Of a stretch of 64,000 nucleotides of DNA, positions 9,490-17,233 are shown piece after piece. The notes beneath the pieces are model-generated. The model saw only the letters and a program-made list of their open reading frames with translations, ran no database searches and had not been told where the DNA came from. A program made the position numbers and the translations under genes. Origin of the DNA: Roseiarcus sp963794655 (GTDB taxonomy: Bacteria; Pseudomonadota; Alphaproteobacteria; Rhizobiales; Beijerinckiaceae); NCBI GenBank assembly GCA_963794655.1, contig CAWCEV010000008.1:868001-932000 (forward strand), written 5' to 3'. The first letter of the stretch is position 1. The number at the start of each line of letters is the position of its first letter.

Positions 9490-9504
9490 CAACCACATGG
9501 TTGA
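9489..9504. promoter_or_regulatory. Downstream operator palindrome over the arsR start codon
   Basis: TCAACCACATGGTTGA has the same TCAACC/GGTTGA arms as the upstream operator and contains the ATG start codon in its centre. It covers the predicted transcription start, so binding here would block initiation directly. Centre-to-centre distance to the first site is 41 bp, close to four helical turns. Confidence 0.75.
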
Positions 9505-9865
9505 ATTAGATGCGCCGGAGCTGACCCCGGTCTTTCACGCGCTTGGCGACGCCACCCGCCGGCGGATGCTGCGCGAGCTTGCCGGCGGCGAGCGAACGGT
9601 CGGCCAGCTTGCGCAGCCTTTCGCCATCTCGCTCGCGGCGGCCTCGAAGCATATCAAGGTTCTCGAGAGCGCAGGGCTGATCCGCCGTGAAGTGCGCGGG
9701 CGCACCCATATCTGCCGCCTCGATCCGGGGCCTCTCGCCAGCGCCCACGAGTGGCTGAGCTTCTACGAGCGGTTCTGGACTGACCGCCTCAATATCCTCG
9801 AGCGGCTGCTCCGCGAAGAGGACGCACGCCAATCCTCCCCACCCGAAAAAGGAGACGACCAGTGA
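9497..9865 (+). CDS. ArsR-family transcriptional repressor
   Basis: A 122-residue winged-helix regulator. The helix-turn-helix is visible as RTVGQLAQPFAISLAAASKHIKVLE and the wing as LIRREVRGRTHICRL. It lacks the metal-binding ELCVCDL-type motif of arsenic sensors. It resembles the group paired with SRPBCC/AHSA1 genes, whose members often sense non-metal signals. It starts a five-gene operon and its start codon sits inside an operator palindrome, so autoregulation is likely. The inducer is unknown. Confidence 0.88.
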   Translation: MVELDAPELTPVFHALGDATRRRMLRELAGGERTVGQLAQPFAISLAAASKHIKVLESAGLIRREVRGRTHICRLDPGPLASAHEWLSFYERFWTDRLNILERLLREEDARQSSPPEKGDDQ

Positions 9866-10398
9866 ACGAACGCGCGAAAGCAGACGCCTTTGGCGTGGTG
9901 ACCGAGCCTGCGACGCTCACAATCCAGCGCTTTCTGCCCGGCCCGATCGAGCGCGTCTGGTCTTATCTGACCGAGAGCGATCTGCGCCGCCAATGGCTGG
10001 CGGCGGGGCAAATGGAGATGAAGGTCGGCGCGCCGTTCGAACTCGTCTGGCGCAACAACGAGCTCACCGATCCGTCCGGGCGCCGGCCGGAAGGCTATGG
10101 CGACGAGCACCGGATGGAGAGCCGGATCACCGAGCTCGACCCGCCGCGCAGGCTGGCCTTCACCTGGGGAAAGGGCAGCGGCGACGTTTCGTTCGAACTG
10201 GAACCGAGAGGCGAGAGGGTCCTGCTCACCGTGATCCACCGCCGCCTGCCCGACCGCGGAATGCTGGTCGGCGTCAGCTCAGGCTGGCACGCGCATCTCG
10301 ACGTTTTGGCCGCCCGCCTGGCGGGCAGCGAGCCAGAGCCATTTTGGGATGACGTGACCCGCCTGCGCAAAGAATACGAGCGCCGTGTCCCGTCCTGA
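9862..10398 (+). CDS. SRPBCC/AHSA1-domain protein
   Basis: A 178-residue protein of the START/Bet v 1-like SRPBCC fold, AHSA1 subgroup: the N-terminal TIQRFLPGPIERVWSYLTESDLRRQWL and the central RRLAFTWG segments are typical. Such proteins bind hydrophobic ligands in a deep cavity; the ligand here is unknown. The GTG start overlaps the stop of the upstream ArsR gene by 4 bp and follows AAGGAGA, indicating translational coupling. ArsR-SRPBCC gene pairs are common. Confidence 0.85.
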   Translation: MNERAKADAFGVVTEPATLTIQRFLPGPIERVWSYLTESDLRRQWLAAGQMEMKVGAPFELVWRNNELTDPSGRRPEGYGDEHRMESRITELDPPRRLAFTWGKGSGDVSFELEPRGERVLLTVIHRRLPDRGMLVGVSSGWHAHLDVLAARLAGSEPEPFWDDVTRLRKEYERRVPS

Positions 10399-10456
10399 CG
10401 AGGCGCCGTTGAACCGGAATTGATCATCCTCAAAATCGACAAGCGGGAGACTGACT

Positions 10457-11251
10457 ATGCAGAAAGAGATTGTATCGCGCGACGAGTGGCTCTCGGCCCG
10501 GCTCGGACTGCTCGAGAAGGAGAAGGAACTGACACGCTTGAGCGACGAGGTGGCGCGCCGCCGCCAGGAGCTGCCGTGGGTGCGGGTCGACAAGGCGTAT
10601 CAATTCGACACCGACGAGGGAACGGCCTCGCTCGAAGATCTCTTTCGCGGCCGCTCGCAGCTCCTCGTCTACCACTTCATGTTCGGCCCGGATTACAAGG
10701 CGGGGTGTCCGTCCTGCTCGATGATCGCCGATGGGTTCAACGGCTTCGCCGTGCACCTCGCGAACCACGACGTCACGCTTTGGGCCGTGTCGCGCGCGCC
10801 GCTTGCGAAGCTCGACGCCTACAAGCGCCGGATGGGTTGGACCTTTCCATGGGCGTCCTCTTTCGGCGACGCGTTCAATTTCGATTTCAACGTCTCAATC
10901 ACCGAGGAGCAGCAGCGCAAAGGAGGCGTCGAATATAATTACCGGCGCGGCGACCACCCGCTGACCGCGGCGCAGGTTCCCGAGCCGGTCGCCCGCTTCG
11001 CCGCGTCGTGCGGAACCGACGGGCCAACGTTCATGCGCGATCGGCCGGGAATGAGCGCCTTCGCGATGGAGGACGGCATCGTCTGCCACGCCTACTCGAC
11101 CTATGCGCGCGGGCTCGACGGACTATGGGGAGCCTATCAATGGCTGGATCGGGCCCCCAAGGGACGCAACGAAGCCGGGATCTGGTGGCGCCGCCATGAC
11201 GAGTACGGCGCTGCTCCCGCGCGTGAAACCGTTCAACAAATCGGAGGTTGA
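10457..11251 (+). CDS. DUF899 thioredoxin-like protein, CPSC type
   Basis: The 264-residue protein belongs to the DUF899 family of thioredoxin-fold proteins. A redox-type Cys84-Pro-Ser-Cys87 motif sits after the LLVYHFMFGPDY strand, and the C-terminal WQ-rich part (GLWGAYQWLDRAPKGRNE) is typical. No signal peptide is seen, so it is probably cytoplasmic. The biochemical role of the family is not established. It is third in the ArsR-led operon, 58 bp after the SRPBCC gene, and 3 bp before a second DUF899 gene. Confidence 0.82.
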   Translation: MQKEIVSRDEWLSARLGLLEKEKELTRLSDEVARRRQELPWVRVDKAYQFDTDEGTASLEDLFRGRSQLLVYHFMFGPDYKAGCPSCSMIADGFNGFAVHLANHDVTLWAVSRAPLAKLDAYKRRMGWTFPWASSFGDAFNFDFNVSITEEQQRKGGVEYNYRRGDHPLTAAQVPEPVARFAASCGTDGPTFMRDRPGMSAFAMEDGIVCHAYSTYARGLDGLWGAYQWLDRAPKGRNEAGIWWRRHDEYGAAPARETVQQIGG

Positions 11252-11254
11252 GCC

Positions 11255-11998
11255 ATGCAAACTCCTGAGATCGTTTCGCGCGAGCATTGGGACGCCGCCC
11301 GCGAGCAGCTTCTCGCCAAGGAGAAGGCGGTGTTCCGGGCCCGCGACGCCTTGGCCGCCGAGCGGCGGCGGATGCCGTGGCTCGCGGTGGACAGGGCCTA
11401 CGAATTCAATGGGCCCAAGGGCAAGGCGAGCCTCCTCGACCTGTTCGAGGGCCGTCGCCAGCTGATCGTCTACCGCGCCTTCTTCGAACCTGGAGTGTTC
11501 GGCTGGCCCGAGCATGCCTGCCGCGGCTGCTCTCTCGGGGCCGACCAGGTCTCGGACCTCGCCCATCTCAACGCGCGCGACACCACCCTCGCCTATGTCT
11601 CCCGCGCGCCGCAGGCCGACATCGCGCGCCTCAAGGCGCGGATGGGCTGGGAGATGCCGTGGTACACCATCACCGACAGCTTCGACGCCGACTTCGGAGT
11701 CGACGAGTGGCATGGCCACAATGTCTTCATCCGCGACGGCGATCGGGTGTTCCGCACCTACTTCATCAACAGCCGAGGCGACGAAGCGATGGGCACCATC
11801 TGGAGTTATCTCGACGTGACGCCGCTCGGGCGCCAGGAGCTATGGGAGGATTCGCCGGAGGGCTACCCCCAGACGCAGCCTTACAAATGGTGGAACTGGC
11901 ACGACAATTACGAGGCCGAGACGACGGTCGATCCGCGCTGGGTCAAGGTGTCGGACGCGGGAGAAGCCGCGTTCCGCAACGAAGGGACGAAGCCATGA
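11255..11998 (+). CDS. DUF899 thioredoxin-like protein, CRGC type
   Basis: A 247-residue relative of the preceding gene product that shares the SREHWDAAREQLLAKEK N-terminus and the overall fold. The active-site-like motif is Cys89-Arg-Gly-Cys92 instead of CPSC. The differences between the tandem copies suggest different partners or redox potentials rather than simple duplication. GGAGGTTGAGCC immediately precedes the ATG, and the coding sequence overlaps the next gene by 4 bp. Confidence 0.82.
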   Translation: MQTPEIVSREHWDAAREQLLAKEKAVFRARDALAAERRRMPWLAVDRAYEFNGPKGKASLLDLFEGRRQLIVYRAFFEPGVFGWPEHACRGCSLGADQVSDLAHLNARDTTLAYVSRAPQADIARLKARMGWEMPWYTITDSFDADFGVDEWHGHNVFIRDGDRVFRTYFINSRGDEAMGTIWSYLDVTPLGRQELWEDSPEGYPQTQPYKWWNWHDNYEAETTVDPRWVKVSDAGEAAFRNEGTKP

Positions 11999-12258
11999 GC
12001 CAGGCCTTTTCCGCGCGCGGCGTGGTCCGTCATGACATCGCCGCCGCGGCGCGCGGCGCAGCGGACTGGCTCGGCCTCGCGGCTGCTCCGACCTTCGCGC
12101 TGATGGCGCTCGGCACGTCGATTGGCGGCGAGCCGCAACTCCTGTGCTCGGCCGCCCATCTCGGGCCGGGCCTCGACGGAATGGTCGTGATGTACGTTCT
12201 GATGAGCGCGTTCCACTCCGGTCCGTGGCTCAAGCTCATCGCGGGTCGGAGCGGCTGA
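11995..12258 (+). CDS. Small membrane protein at the end of the ArsR operon
   Basis: An 87-residue protein whose ATG overlaps the stop codon of the second DUF899 gene (ATGA). It has two hydrophobic stretches (about residues 26-45 and 60-75: LGLAAAPTFALMALG and GMVVMYVLMSAF), so two membrane segments are likely. It has one cysteine. I do not recognise a named family. Its position suggests a role with the DUF899 proteins, for example as a membrane partner, but this is inference. Confidence 0.65.
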   Translation: MSQAFSARGVVRHDIAAAARGAADWLGLAAAPTFALMALGTSIGGEPQLLCSAAHLGPGLDGMVVMYVLMSAFHSGPWLKLIAGRSG

Positions 12259-12289
12259 CCGGCGGCGCCGACCCCAATGGCTGCGGCTC

Positions 12290-13108
12290 TCAGCTCTGCC
12301 GCAGCACCTTCGCCGCGCGCTTTTCGAGGAAATCCTTGAGCCGCTCCTTGGCTTCGCCGCTCATCTCGGCGATTGCGGCCATCAGCGACTCGGTCAATAG
12401 CCCGCTCGCCGGGTCGCTCTCGAAGATGCGCGGGAGCGCATGCAGGACGGCAAAGTTTGTGGTCACGGTGTTCGAGGCCGCCTTGGCGGCGAGCGCCATC
12501 GCGGTCTCGAGCCCCTTGCCGTCGTCGACGAGATACTGGGTCGCGCCGGCCAGATGGCCTTCCTCGGCGCTCAAGGTTCGCCCGGTCAGCATCATGTCCT
12601 GCACCCGCGCGACGCCGATCAGGCGGGCGATCCGAACCGATCCGCCGCCGCCGAGGAAGATGCCGCGCTGGCCCTCGGGCAGGCCGTAATAGGCGGAGCG
12701 TTCGGCGACGCGGATGTGGCAAGCCGCCGCAAGCTCGAGCCCACCGCCGACCACCGCGCCGTGCAGCGCCGCAATGACCGGCGCGCGCCCGAACTGGATT
12801 GCCTCAAAGGCGCGATGCCACATGCGCGAGTGGAGAACGCCTTCGAGCGGTTCGTGTTGCTCGGCGACCTCGGAAAGGTCGAGGCCGGCGGAGAAATGCG
12901 CGCCCTCTCCGGTAAGGACGACGGCGCGGATGTCCTTCGGCAAGCGGTTGAAGAAGGTCTCAAGTCCGAGCACCGTTACGTCGTCGAGCGCGTTGCGCTT
13001 CTCGCTCCGCGCGAGCCTCAGATGGGCGACGGCGCCGAGCCTTGTCGCATGAAGCGACTTCGGCAGGTCGATATCGATCCGCTCTTCCCCATTCTCAGCC
13101 GCCGCCAT
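12290..13108 (-). CDS. Enoyl-CoA hydratase/isomerase (crotonase) family protein
   Basis: A 272-residue crotonase. The CoA-binding loop and oxyanion hole are visible in HFSAGLDLSE and HGAVVGGGLELA, and both glutamates found in enoyl-CoA hydratases are present (GGGLELAAAC and YYGLPEGQRGIFLGGGGS). A hydratase is therefore more likely than an isomerase. It stands alone, convergent with the ArsR operon. It could act downstream of the feruloyl-CoA synthetase, but general fatty-acid use is equally likely. Confidence 0.85.
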   Translation of the reverse strand: MAAAENGEERIDIDLPKSLHATRLGAVAHLRLARSEKRNALDDVTVLGLETFFNRLPKDIRAVVLTGEGAHFSAGLDLSEVAEQHEPLEGVLHSRMWHRAFEAIQFGRAPVIAALHGAVVGGGLELAAACHIRVAERSAYYGLPEGQRGIFLGGGGSVRIARLIGVARVQDMMLTGRTLSAEEGHLAGATQYLVDDGKGLETAMALAAKAASNTVTTNFAVLHALPRIFESDPASGLLTESLMAAIAEMSGEAKERLKDFLEKRAAKVLRQS

Positions 13109-13197
13109 TCGCGCCTCCGCAATCCCGTCTCGACATCACCGAAGAATGAAGCCGGGCGGCAAACCCGGGAGCTGTAAAGCGCCCTGCGTTCCCCGGG

Positions 13198-13219
13198 ATT
13201 GCTTCGCTTCGCTCGCAAT
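13198..13219. repeat. REP-like intergenic hairpin element
   Basis: The element begins ATTGC and ends GCAAT, with an inner TTCGCTTCGCTCG core, and is followed by ATGACG. Similar short palindromic units are scattered between genes in many alphaproteobacterial genomes. Only one copy was noticed in this window, in the gap between the crotonase and soxG. Confidence 0.45.
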
Positions 13220-13286
13220 GACGTCGTGGCTCGAAAAGAGCCGAAGCGCGCTATAGACCCACTGAGGCGCCCGAGTCGACCTCGCC

Positions 13287-13787
13287 TCACACCCCGTCCA
13301 GCCACGCGAGCAGCGTCTCCAGCCACGGCGCCTCGACATGCACGCGGAACCCCGCTTGCGTCCGCGCCAGGAGTATCCGCAGGCCGAACGCTAGCACCGC
13401 AGCCGAGGGCGAGCCGGCGCCGAGGTCGGCCGAGGTCGCCTGCATGAGCGACAGCGGCGCGTCCGCGCCCGAGACTTCGACCACCGCCCAGCCGTCATCG
13501 ACGGCGGTTGCGCACCAGCCGTCACGCCAGCCATCCGAAGCGCCGAGCGGCGCTGGGGTGACCAGAAGCGCGCTTGCGCGGCCGATTCTCAGCGCATGCG
13601 CGCCCTCGGGAGCGAACTCGTAGAGGCCGAGGATCGGCGCGCCCGCCGCAAGCGCGCCGACCCCCGCTTCGATGTCGCCCGAGACAAGAGTCTGGCCGAG
13701 CTGATCGAGCGCCCGCACCTGCAGGCGGGGCTGGTCGATCAGAAGTCCGAAGCGTCCGCGCGCCGCCGGCCATCGCGTCTCACGCAT
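13287..13787 (-). CDS. soxG: Sarcosine oxidase gamma subunit
   Basis: A 166-residue SoxG-like protein, the last gene of the soxBDAG order; it overlaps soxA by 8 bp. The family is poorly conserved, but RFGLLIDQPRLQVRALDQLGQ at the N-terminus, the central LRIGRASALLVTPAP and the C-terminal RTQAGFRVHVEAPWLETLLAWLDG pattern agree with known gamma subunits. In the complex it contacts the alpha subunit near the folate-binding side. Confidence 0.82.
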   Translation of the reverse strand: MRETRWPAARGRFGLLIDQPRLQVRALDQLGQTLVSGDIEAGVGALAAGAPILGLYEFAPEGAHALRIGRASALLVTPAPLGASDGWRDGWCATAVDDGWAVVEVSGADAPLSLMQATSADLGAGSPSAAVLAFGLRILLARTQAGFRVHVEAPWLETLLAWLDGV

Positions 13788-16620
13788 GGAGCCGCTTTCC
13801 TTCCGGATCGAGCGCGACCGCGGGCGCGATGGTCGCGCGGCGCATCGCGCCGAGATGATAGACGCCGACAGCCTCGCCCATCCGCTGAAACCCGTCTTCG
13901 ACGAGGCCGAGCGCGATCGGGCGCCCGAGGCTCGGGCTCATGTAGCTCGAGGTCACGTAGCCCTGCGACCGCCGCGCCGCGCCCGTCGCGACATGGGCGC
14001 CGGTCGGAAGCGGCGCCTCACCCGCTTCGACCGCCAAGCCGACGAACTGCTTGCGGCCCTTGTCGCTTGCGACCGGCATCGAGAGCGAGCGCTTGCCGAT
14101 ATATTCGTCCGTCCGCGCGTCGCGTGGCCCTGCGACTCCGAGATCGTGCGGCATGGTCGTGCCGTCGGTGTCCTTCCCGACGACGATGAAGCCCTTCTCG
14201 GAGCGCAAGATCATCAGCGCCTCGAGACCCATGAGGCCGCCGCCGAACGCATTGAGCCTGTCGGCGAGGCGCGCTCGCAACGCCGCCGCGCGCCCCGCCG
14301 GGACCGAGAGCTCATACGAGCGGTCGCCCGTGAAGCTCACACGCGCGACCCTCAGCGCCGCCCCATCGAACGAGCCGAGAGCGAAGGCCATGTGCGGCAG
14401 GCTCTGGTCGTCGAGCGCGACCTCGATGCCGCAAGCCTCGATGAGATCGCGCGAGCGCGGGCCGGTGACGGTGAGCGTCGCCCACTGGGCGGTCGTGTCG
14501 TGGATGACGACGCGGCGAGCGTCGAAGCGGTCCTGACGCCAGAGCTCGAGCCGCATCCGCACGGCGTCGGTGTGGCCCGAGGAGCACGAGACAAGAAAGC
14601 GATCCTCGCTAAGGCGCAGCGTCACCCCGTCGTCGAATACGATCCCCAACTCTTGGAGCAGAAAGCCATACCGGATCTTGCCGGGCTTGAGAGTCGAGAG
14701 GCGGTTATAGCTGTGGAAGTCGGCGAGCTTGGCGGCGTCGGGGCCGATGACCTCGATCTTGCCGAGCGACGAGCCGTCGAACAGCGCGACCGAGTCGCGC
14801 GCCCGCTTCGCCTCGCGCTGGATTGCAAGCTCCGGGTCGTCCGGTCCGTACCAGGCGGGCCTCAGCCAGCCGCCGTATTCGCGCATCTGCGCGCCCGCCG
14901 CCCGATGCTCCGCCTCGAGCGGCAGGCGCCTCAGCGGGTTGATGAGCGCGCCCCGCCGCCTGCCGGCTATTACCCCCATCGGCACGGGGACGAACGGCGG
15001 GCGATAGGTCGTCGTGCCGGTCTGGTCGATGGTGCGGCCGGTGAGCGCCGCCATCGCCGCGAGGCCGTTGACATTGGCGGTCTTGCCCTGGTCGGTCGCC
15101 ATGCCAAGCGTGGTGTAGCGCTTGAGGTGCTCGACCGAGACGTAGCCCTCGCGGGCCGCGAGCGCGACATCCTTCACTGTGACGTCGTTCTGGAAGTCGA
15201 TCCATCGCCGGCCCTCGTCGTCGGCTTTTGGCCAGCCGGCTTCGATCCGGTACTGGCCGGCCGGCGCGTTCGGCGCCGCGCCCGCCCCGCCGCCCGCCCG
15301 ATGGCCATCGCGCAACGCTTCGTCGAGGGTGAACGCGCCGTTGGCGGCGCCGGCGACGCCTACTCCCGCGACTCCGCCGACCGGCGTGAGCGCGGCCAGC
15401 GCCTCGTCATAGCGCAGGCGCCCGCGCGCCTGGGCGTAGAGATGCACCGTCGGCGACCAGCCGCCGGAAAGAAGAAGCGCGTCGCAATCGCGCGTTTGCC
15501 CTTTCATGCGGACCGCTTCGACGCCGCGGGCGCCCATGACGCCCTCGATTGCCGCGCCGCGCGTCACCTTGAGCCGTGATGGCGGCCCATCGGCGCGCGA
15601 GTCGAGAATCTCGGTTTCCGCTCCGGCCTCGGCCAGAGCCTCGGCCGCAGCGTAGGCGCTGTCGTTATTGGTCGCGACGACGATGCGCTTGCCGACGAGC
15701 ACAGCGTAGCGGCGGAGATAGACGAACGCAGCGTCGGCGGACATCACGCCCGGCCGGTCGTTGTCGGCAACGACAAGTGGGCGTTCGATCGCTCCAGTCG
15801 CGACGACGATTTCTCTCGGCCGGATGCGCCAGAGCGCGTCGGGCCGGGCCGCACAGCGCTCCCACGCGCAGACGAGATTGCCGTCATAGACGCCGTAAGC
15901 CGTCGTTCGCGTCATCACCCGGCCGCCGCCGGCTTCAACTGCTCGCGCGATGCTCTGCGCCCACTCGCGCCAGTCCGCGCCCTCGATCGCCCCTCCGCGA
16001 TGGTTGAGCTGACCGCCGATCTCCGCGTGGTCGTCGATGAGGAAAACCGCCCGTCCCGCGCGCGCGGCGGCGTTGGCGGCGGCGAGTCCGGCTGCTCCGG
16101 CGCCGATGATGAGAAGATCGCAGCGGGTGTTGAATTGCGGATTGTCGGCCGCGGGACGGTTGTCGGCGTCGATTCGGCCGAGGCCGGCCATGGCGCGAAT
16201 CGCGCCTTCATAAGTCTCCCAGCGCGGCCAAAGGAAGGTCTTGTAATAGAAACCCGCCGGCAGGAAGGGCGACAGCCGGTCGATAAGGGCGGCGCGATCG
16301 GACGCGGCCGTCGGCGCCGCATTGACCGAGCGGACGGCGATGTCGTTTTCGAGCTCTTCGGTGGTCGCGCGGAGATTGGGGGTCGTCAGGCCGCCCCGCG
16401 TGACGTCGACGATTGCATTCGGCTCCTCGGTCCACGCGCCCCAGATTCCACGCGGGCGGTGATACTTGAAGCTGCGGCCGACAATGCCGACGCCATTCGC
16501 CATGAGCGCCGAGGCGATGCTGTCGCCTTCAAAGCCGGAGTAAGGCTTGCCGTCGAAAGTGAAAACGCAGGGGCGGCCGCGATCGACCGCGCCGCCGCTG
16601 GGCAGACGAACACTGGTCAC
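13780..16620 (-). CDS. soxA: Sarcosine oxidase alpha subunit
   Basis: The 946-residue subunit begins with a 2Fe-2S-ferredoxin-like fold without cluster (about 1-100), followed by a dinucleotide-binding domain with GAGAAGLAAANAAARAG near residue 170, and ends with a GcvT-like aminomethyltransferase/folate-binding domain from about residue 560. In heterotetrameric sarcosine oxidase it binds NAD and tetrahydrofolate and passes the methyl carbon of sarcosine on as 5,10-methylene-THF. It overlaps soxD upstream by 4 bp and soxG downstream by 8 bp. Confidence 0.93.
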   Translation of the reverse strand: MTSVRLPSGGAVDRGRPCVFTFDGKPYSGFEGDSIASALMANGVGIVGRSFKYHRPRGIWGAWTEEPNAIVDVTRGGLTTPNLRATTEELENDIAVRSVNAAPTAASDRAALIDRLSPFLPAGFYYKTFLWPRWETYEGAIRAMAGLGRIDADNRPAADNPQFNTRCDLLIIGAGAAGLAAANAAARAGRAVFLIDDHAEIGGQLNHRGGAIEGADWREWAQSIARAVEAGGGRVMTRTTAYGVYDGNLVCAWERCAARPDALWRIRPREIVVATGAIERPLVVADNDRPGVMSADAAFVYLRRYAVLVGKRIVVATNNDSAYAAAEALAEAGAETEILDSRADGPPSRLKVTRGAAIEGVMGARGVEAVRMKGQTRDCDALLLSGGWSPTVHLYAQARGRLRYDEALAALTPVGGVAGVGVAGAANGAFTLDEALRDGHRAGGGAGAAPNAPAGQYRIEAGWPKADDEGRRWIDFQNDVTVKDVALAAREGYVSVEHLKRYTTLGMATDQGKTANVNGLAAMAALTGRTIDQTGTTTYRPPFVPVPMGVIAGRRRGALINPLRRLPLEAEHRAAGAQMREYGGWLRPAWYGPDDPELAIQREAKRARDSVALFDGSSLGKIEVIGPDAAKLADFHSYNRLSTLKPGKIRYGFLLQELGIVFDDGVTLRLSEDRFLVSCSSGHTDAVRMRLELWRQDRFDARRVVIHDTTAQWATLTVTGPRSRDLIEACGIEVALDDQSLPHMAFALGSFDGAALRVARVSFTGDRSYELSVPAGRAAALRARLADRLNAFGGGLMGLEALMILRSEKGFIVVGKDTDGTTMPHDLGVAGPRDARTDEYIGKRSLSMPVASDKGRKQFVGLAVEAGEAPLPTGAHVATGAARRSQGYVTSSYMSPSLGRPIALGLVEDGFQRMGEAVGVYHLGAMRRATIAPAVALDPEGKRLHA

Positions 16621-16877
16621 GGCGCCTCCCCGGCCGCGGCGTCCTGAGCAACCGCGTTGAGGGCCGTGTCGCGCGCCATGGCGAACATCTCCATGCAGGT
16701 GAGATGGAGCCAGATCTCACGCGCTTCGCCTTTTGGATTGGCGTTGAACCAGAGATAGCCCGCCCACGCGTCGTCGCTGACCGAGCCAGCGGGTTCGGGC
16801 CTCGCCTTCGGCTCGCCGACGTAGTGAAACTCAACCTCGTCGCGCGGACCGCAGAATGGGCAGGGGAAGATTTGCAT
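16617..16877 (-). CDS. soxD: Sarcosine oxidase delta subunit
   Basis: An 86-residue zinc-binding subunit. Cys6-Pro-Phe-Cys9 near the N-terminus and His58 with Cys61 (HLTC) near the middle match the zinc site of known SoxD. The ENGH-like YVGEP and the WNANPKG-type motif (WFNANPKGEAREIW) are also typical. Its gene overlaps soxA by 4 bp. Confidence 0.92.
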   Translation of the reverse strand: MQIFPCPFCGPRDEVEFHYVGEPKARPEPAGSVSDDAWAGYLWFNANPKGEAREIWLHLTCMEMFAMARDTALNAVAQDAAAGEAP

Positions 16878-16886
16878 GGGCGCCTT

Positions 16887-17219
16887 TCAGGCGGCCTCGT
16901 AGCGCGAGTTCTTGATCGTCTGAAGGACCTCGAAGCCCTCGAACTCGGGATGGCCGAGGTAGAGCGGCTTGTTGGCGCCGGCGTCGCGGTGCGCGGCGCG
17001 AAAATGCTCGGACTGCGTCCAGGCGGTGAAGGCGTCCTTGCTCGCCCAGACCGTGTGGGACGAGTAGAGCACGTGATCGTCGCGTTCGGGCCCGCGCAGG
17101 AGATGGAACTCGACGAAACCCGGCACGCGGTCGAGATGGGTCTCTCGCGAGAGCCACACGTCTTCGAACGCGCGCTCGGCGCCCTTCATGACCTTGAAGC
17201 GGTTCATGGCGATATACAT
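16887..17219 (-). CDS. IsdG-type antibiotic-biosynthesis-monooxygenase-fold protein (possible heme oxygenase)
   Basis: A 110-residue ferredoxin-like ABM-domain protein. Asn6, Trp67 and His77 align in position with the catalytic Asn-Trp-His triad of the IsdG/HmuQ heme-degrading monooxygenases, so heme cleavage is a serious possibility. It lies between soxB and soxD in the sarcosine oxidase operon and follows AGAGGAG. The location is odd for a heme oxygenase. It could instead detoxify a by-product such as peroxide or formaldehyde adducts; no direct evidence for that is seen. Confidence 0.7.
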   Translation of the reverse strand: MYIAMNRFKVMKGAERAFEDVWLSRETHLDRVPGFVEFHLLRGPERDDHVLYSSHTVWASKDAFTAWTQSEHFRAAHRDAGANKPLYLGHPEFEGFEVLQTIKNSRYEAA

Positions 17220-17233
17220 GGCCAGCTCTCCTC

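Noticed and set aside
11287..11994. Upstream extension of the small membrane protein frame through the second DUF899 gene
   Set aside because: That part is out of frame with a well-supported gene and rich in Arg; only the part from the ATG at 11995 is accepted.
13786..15579. Long plus-strand open frame of about 600 codons opposite soxA
   Set aside because: It is the antisense of a clear soxA gene in high-GC DNA, is rich in Arg/Ala and has no family motif. The same holds for long antisense frames over proB, the dimethylglycine dehydrogenase gene, gumC, mrp and the IS630 transposase.
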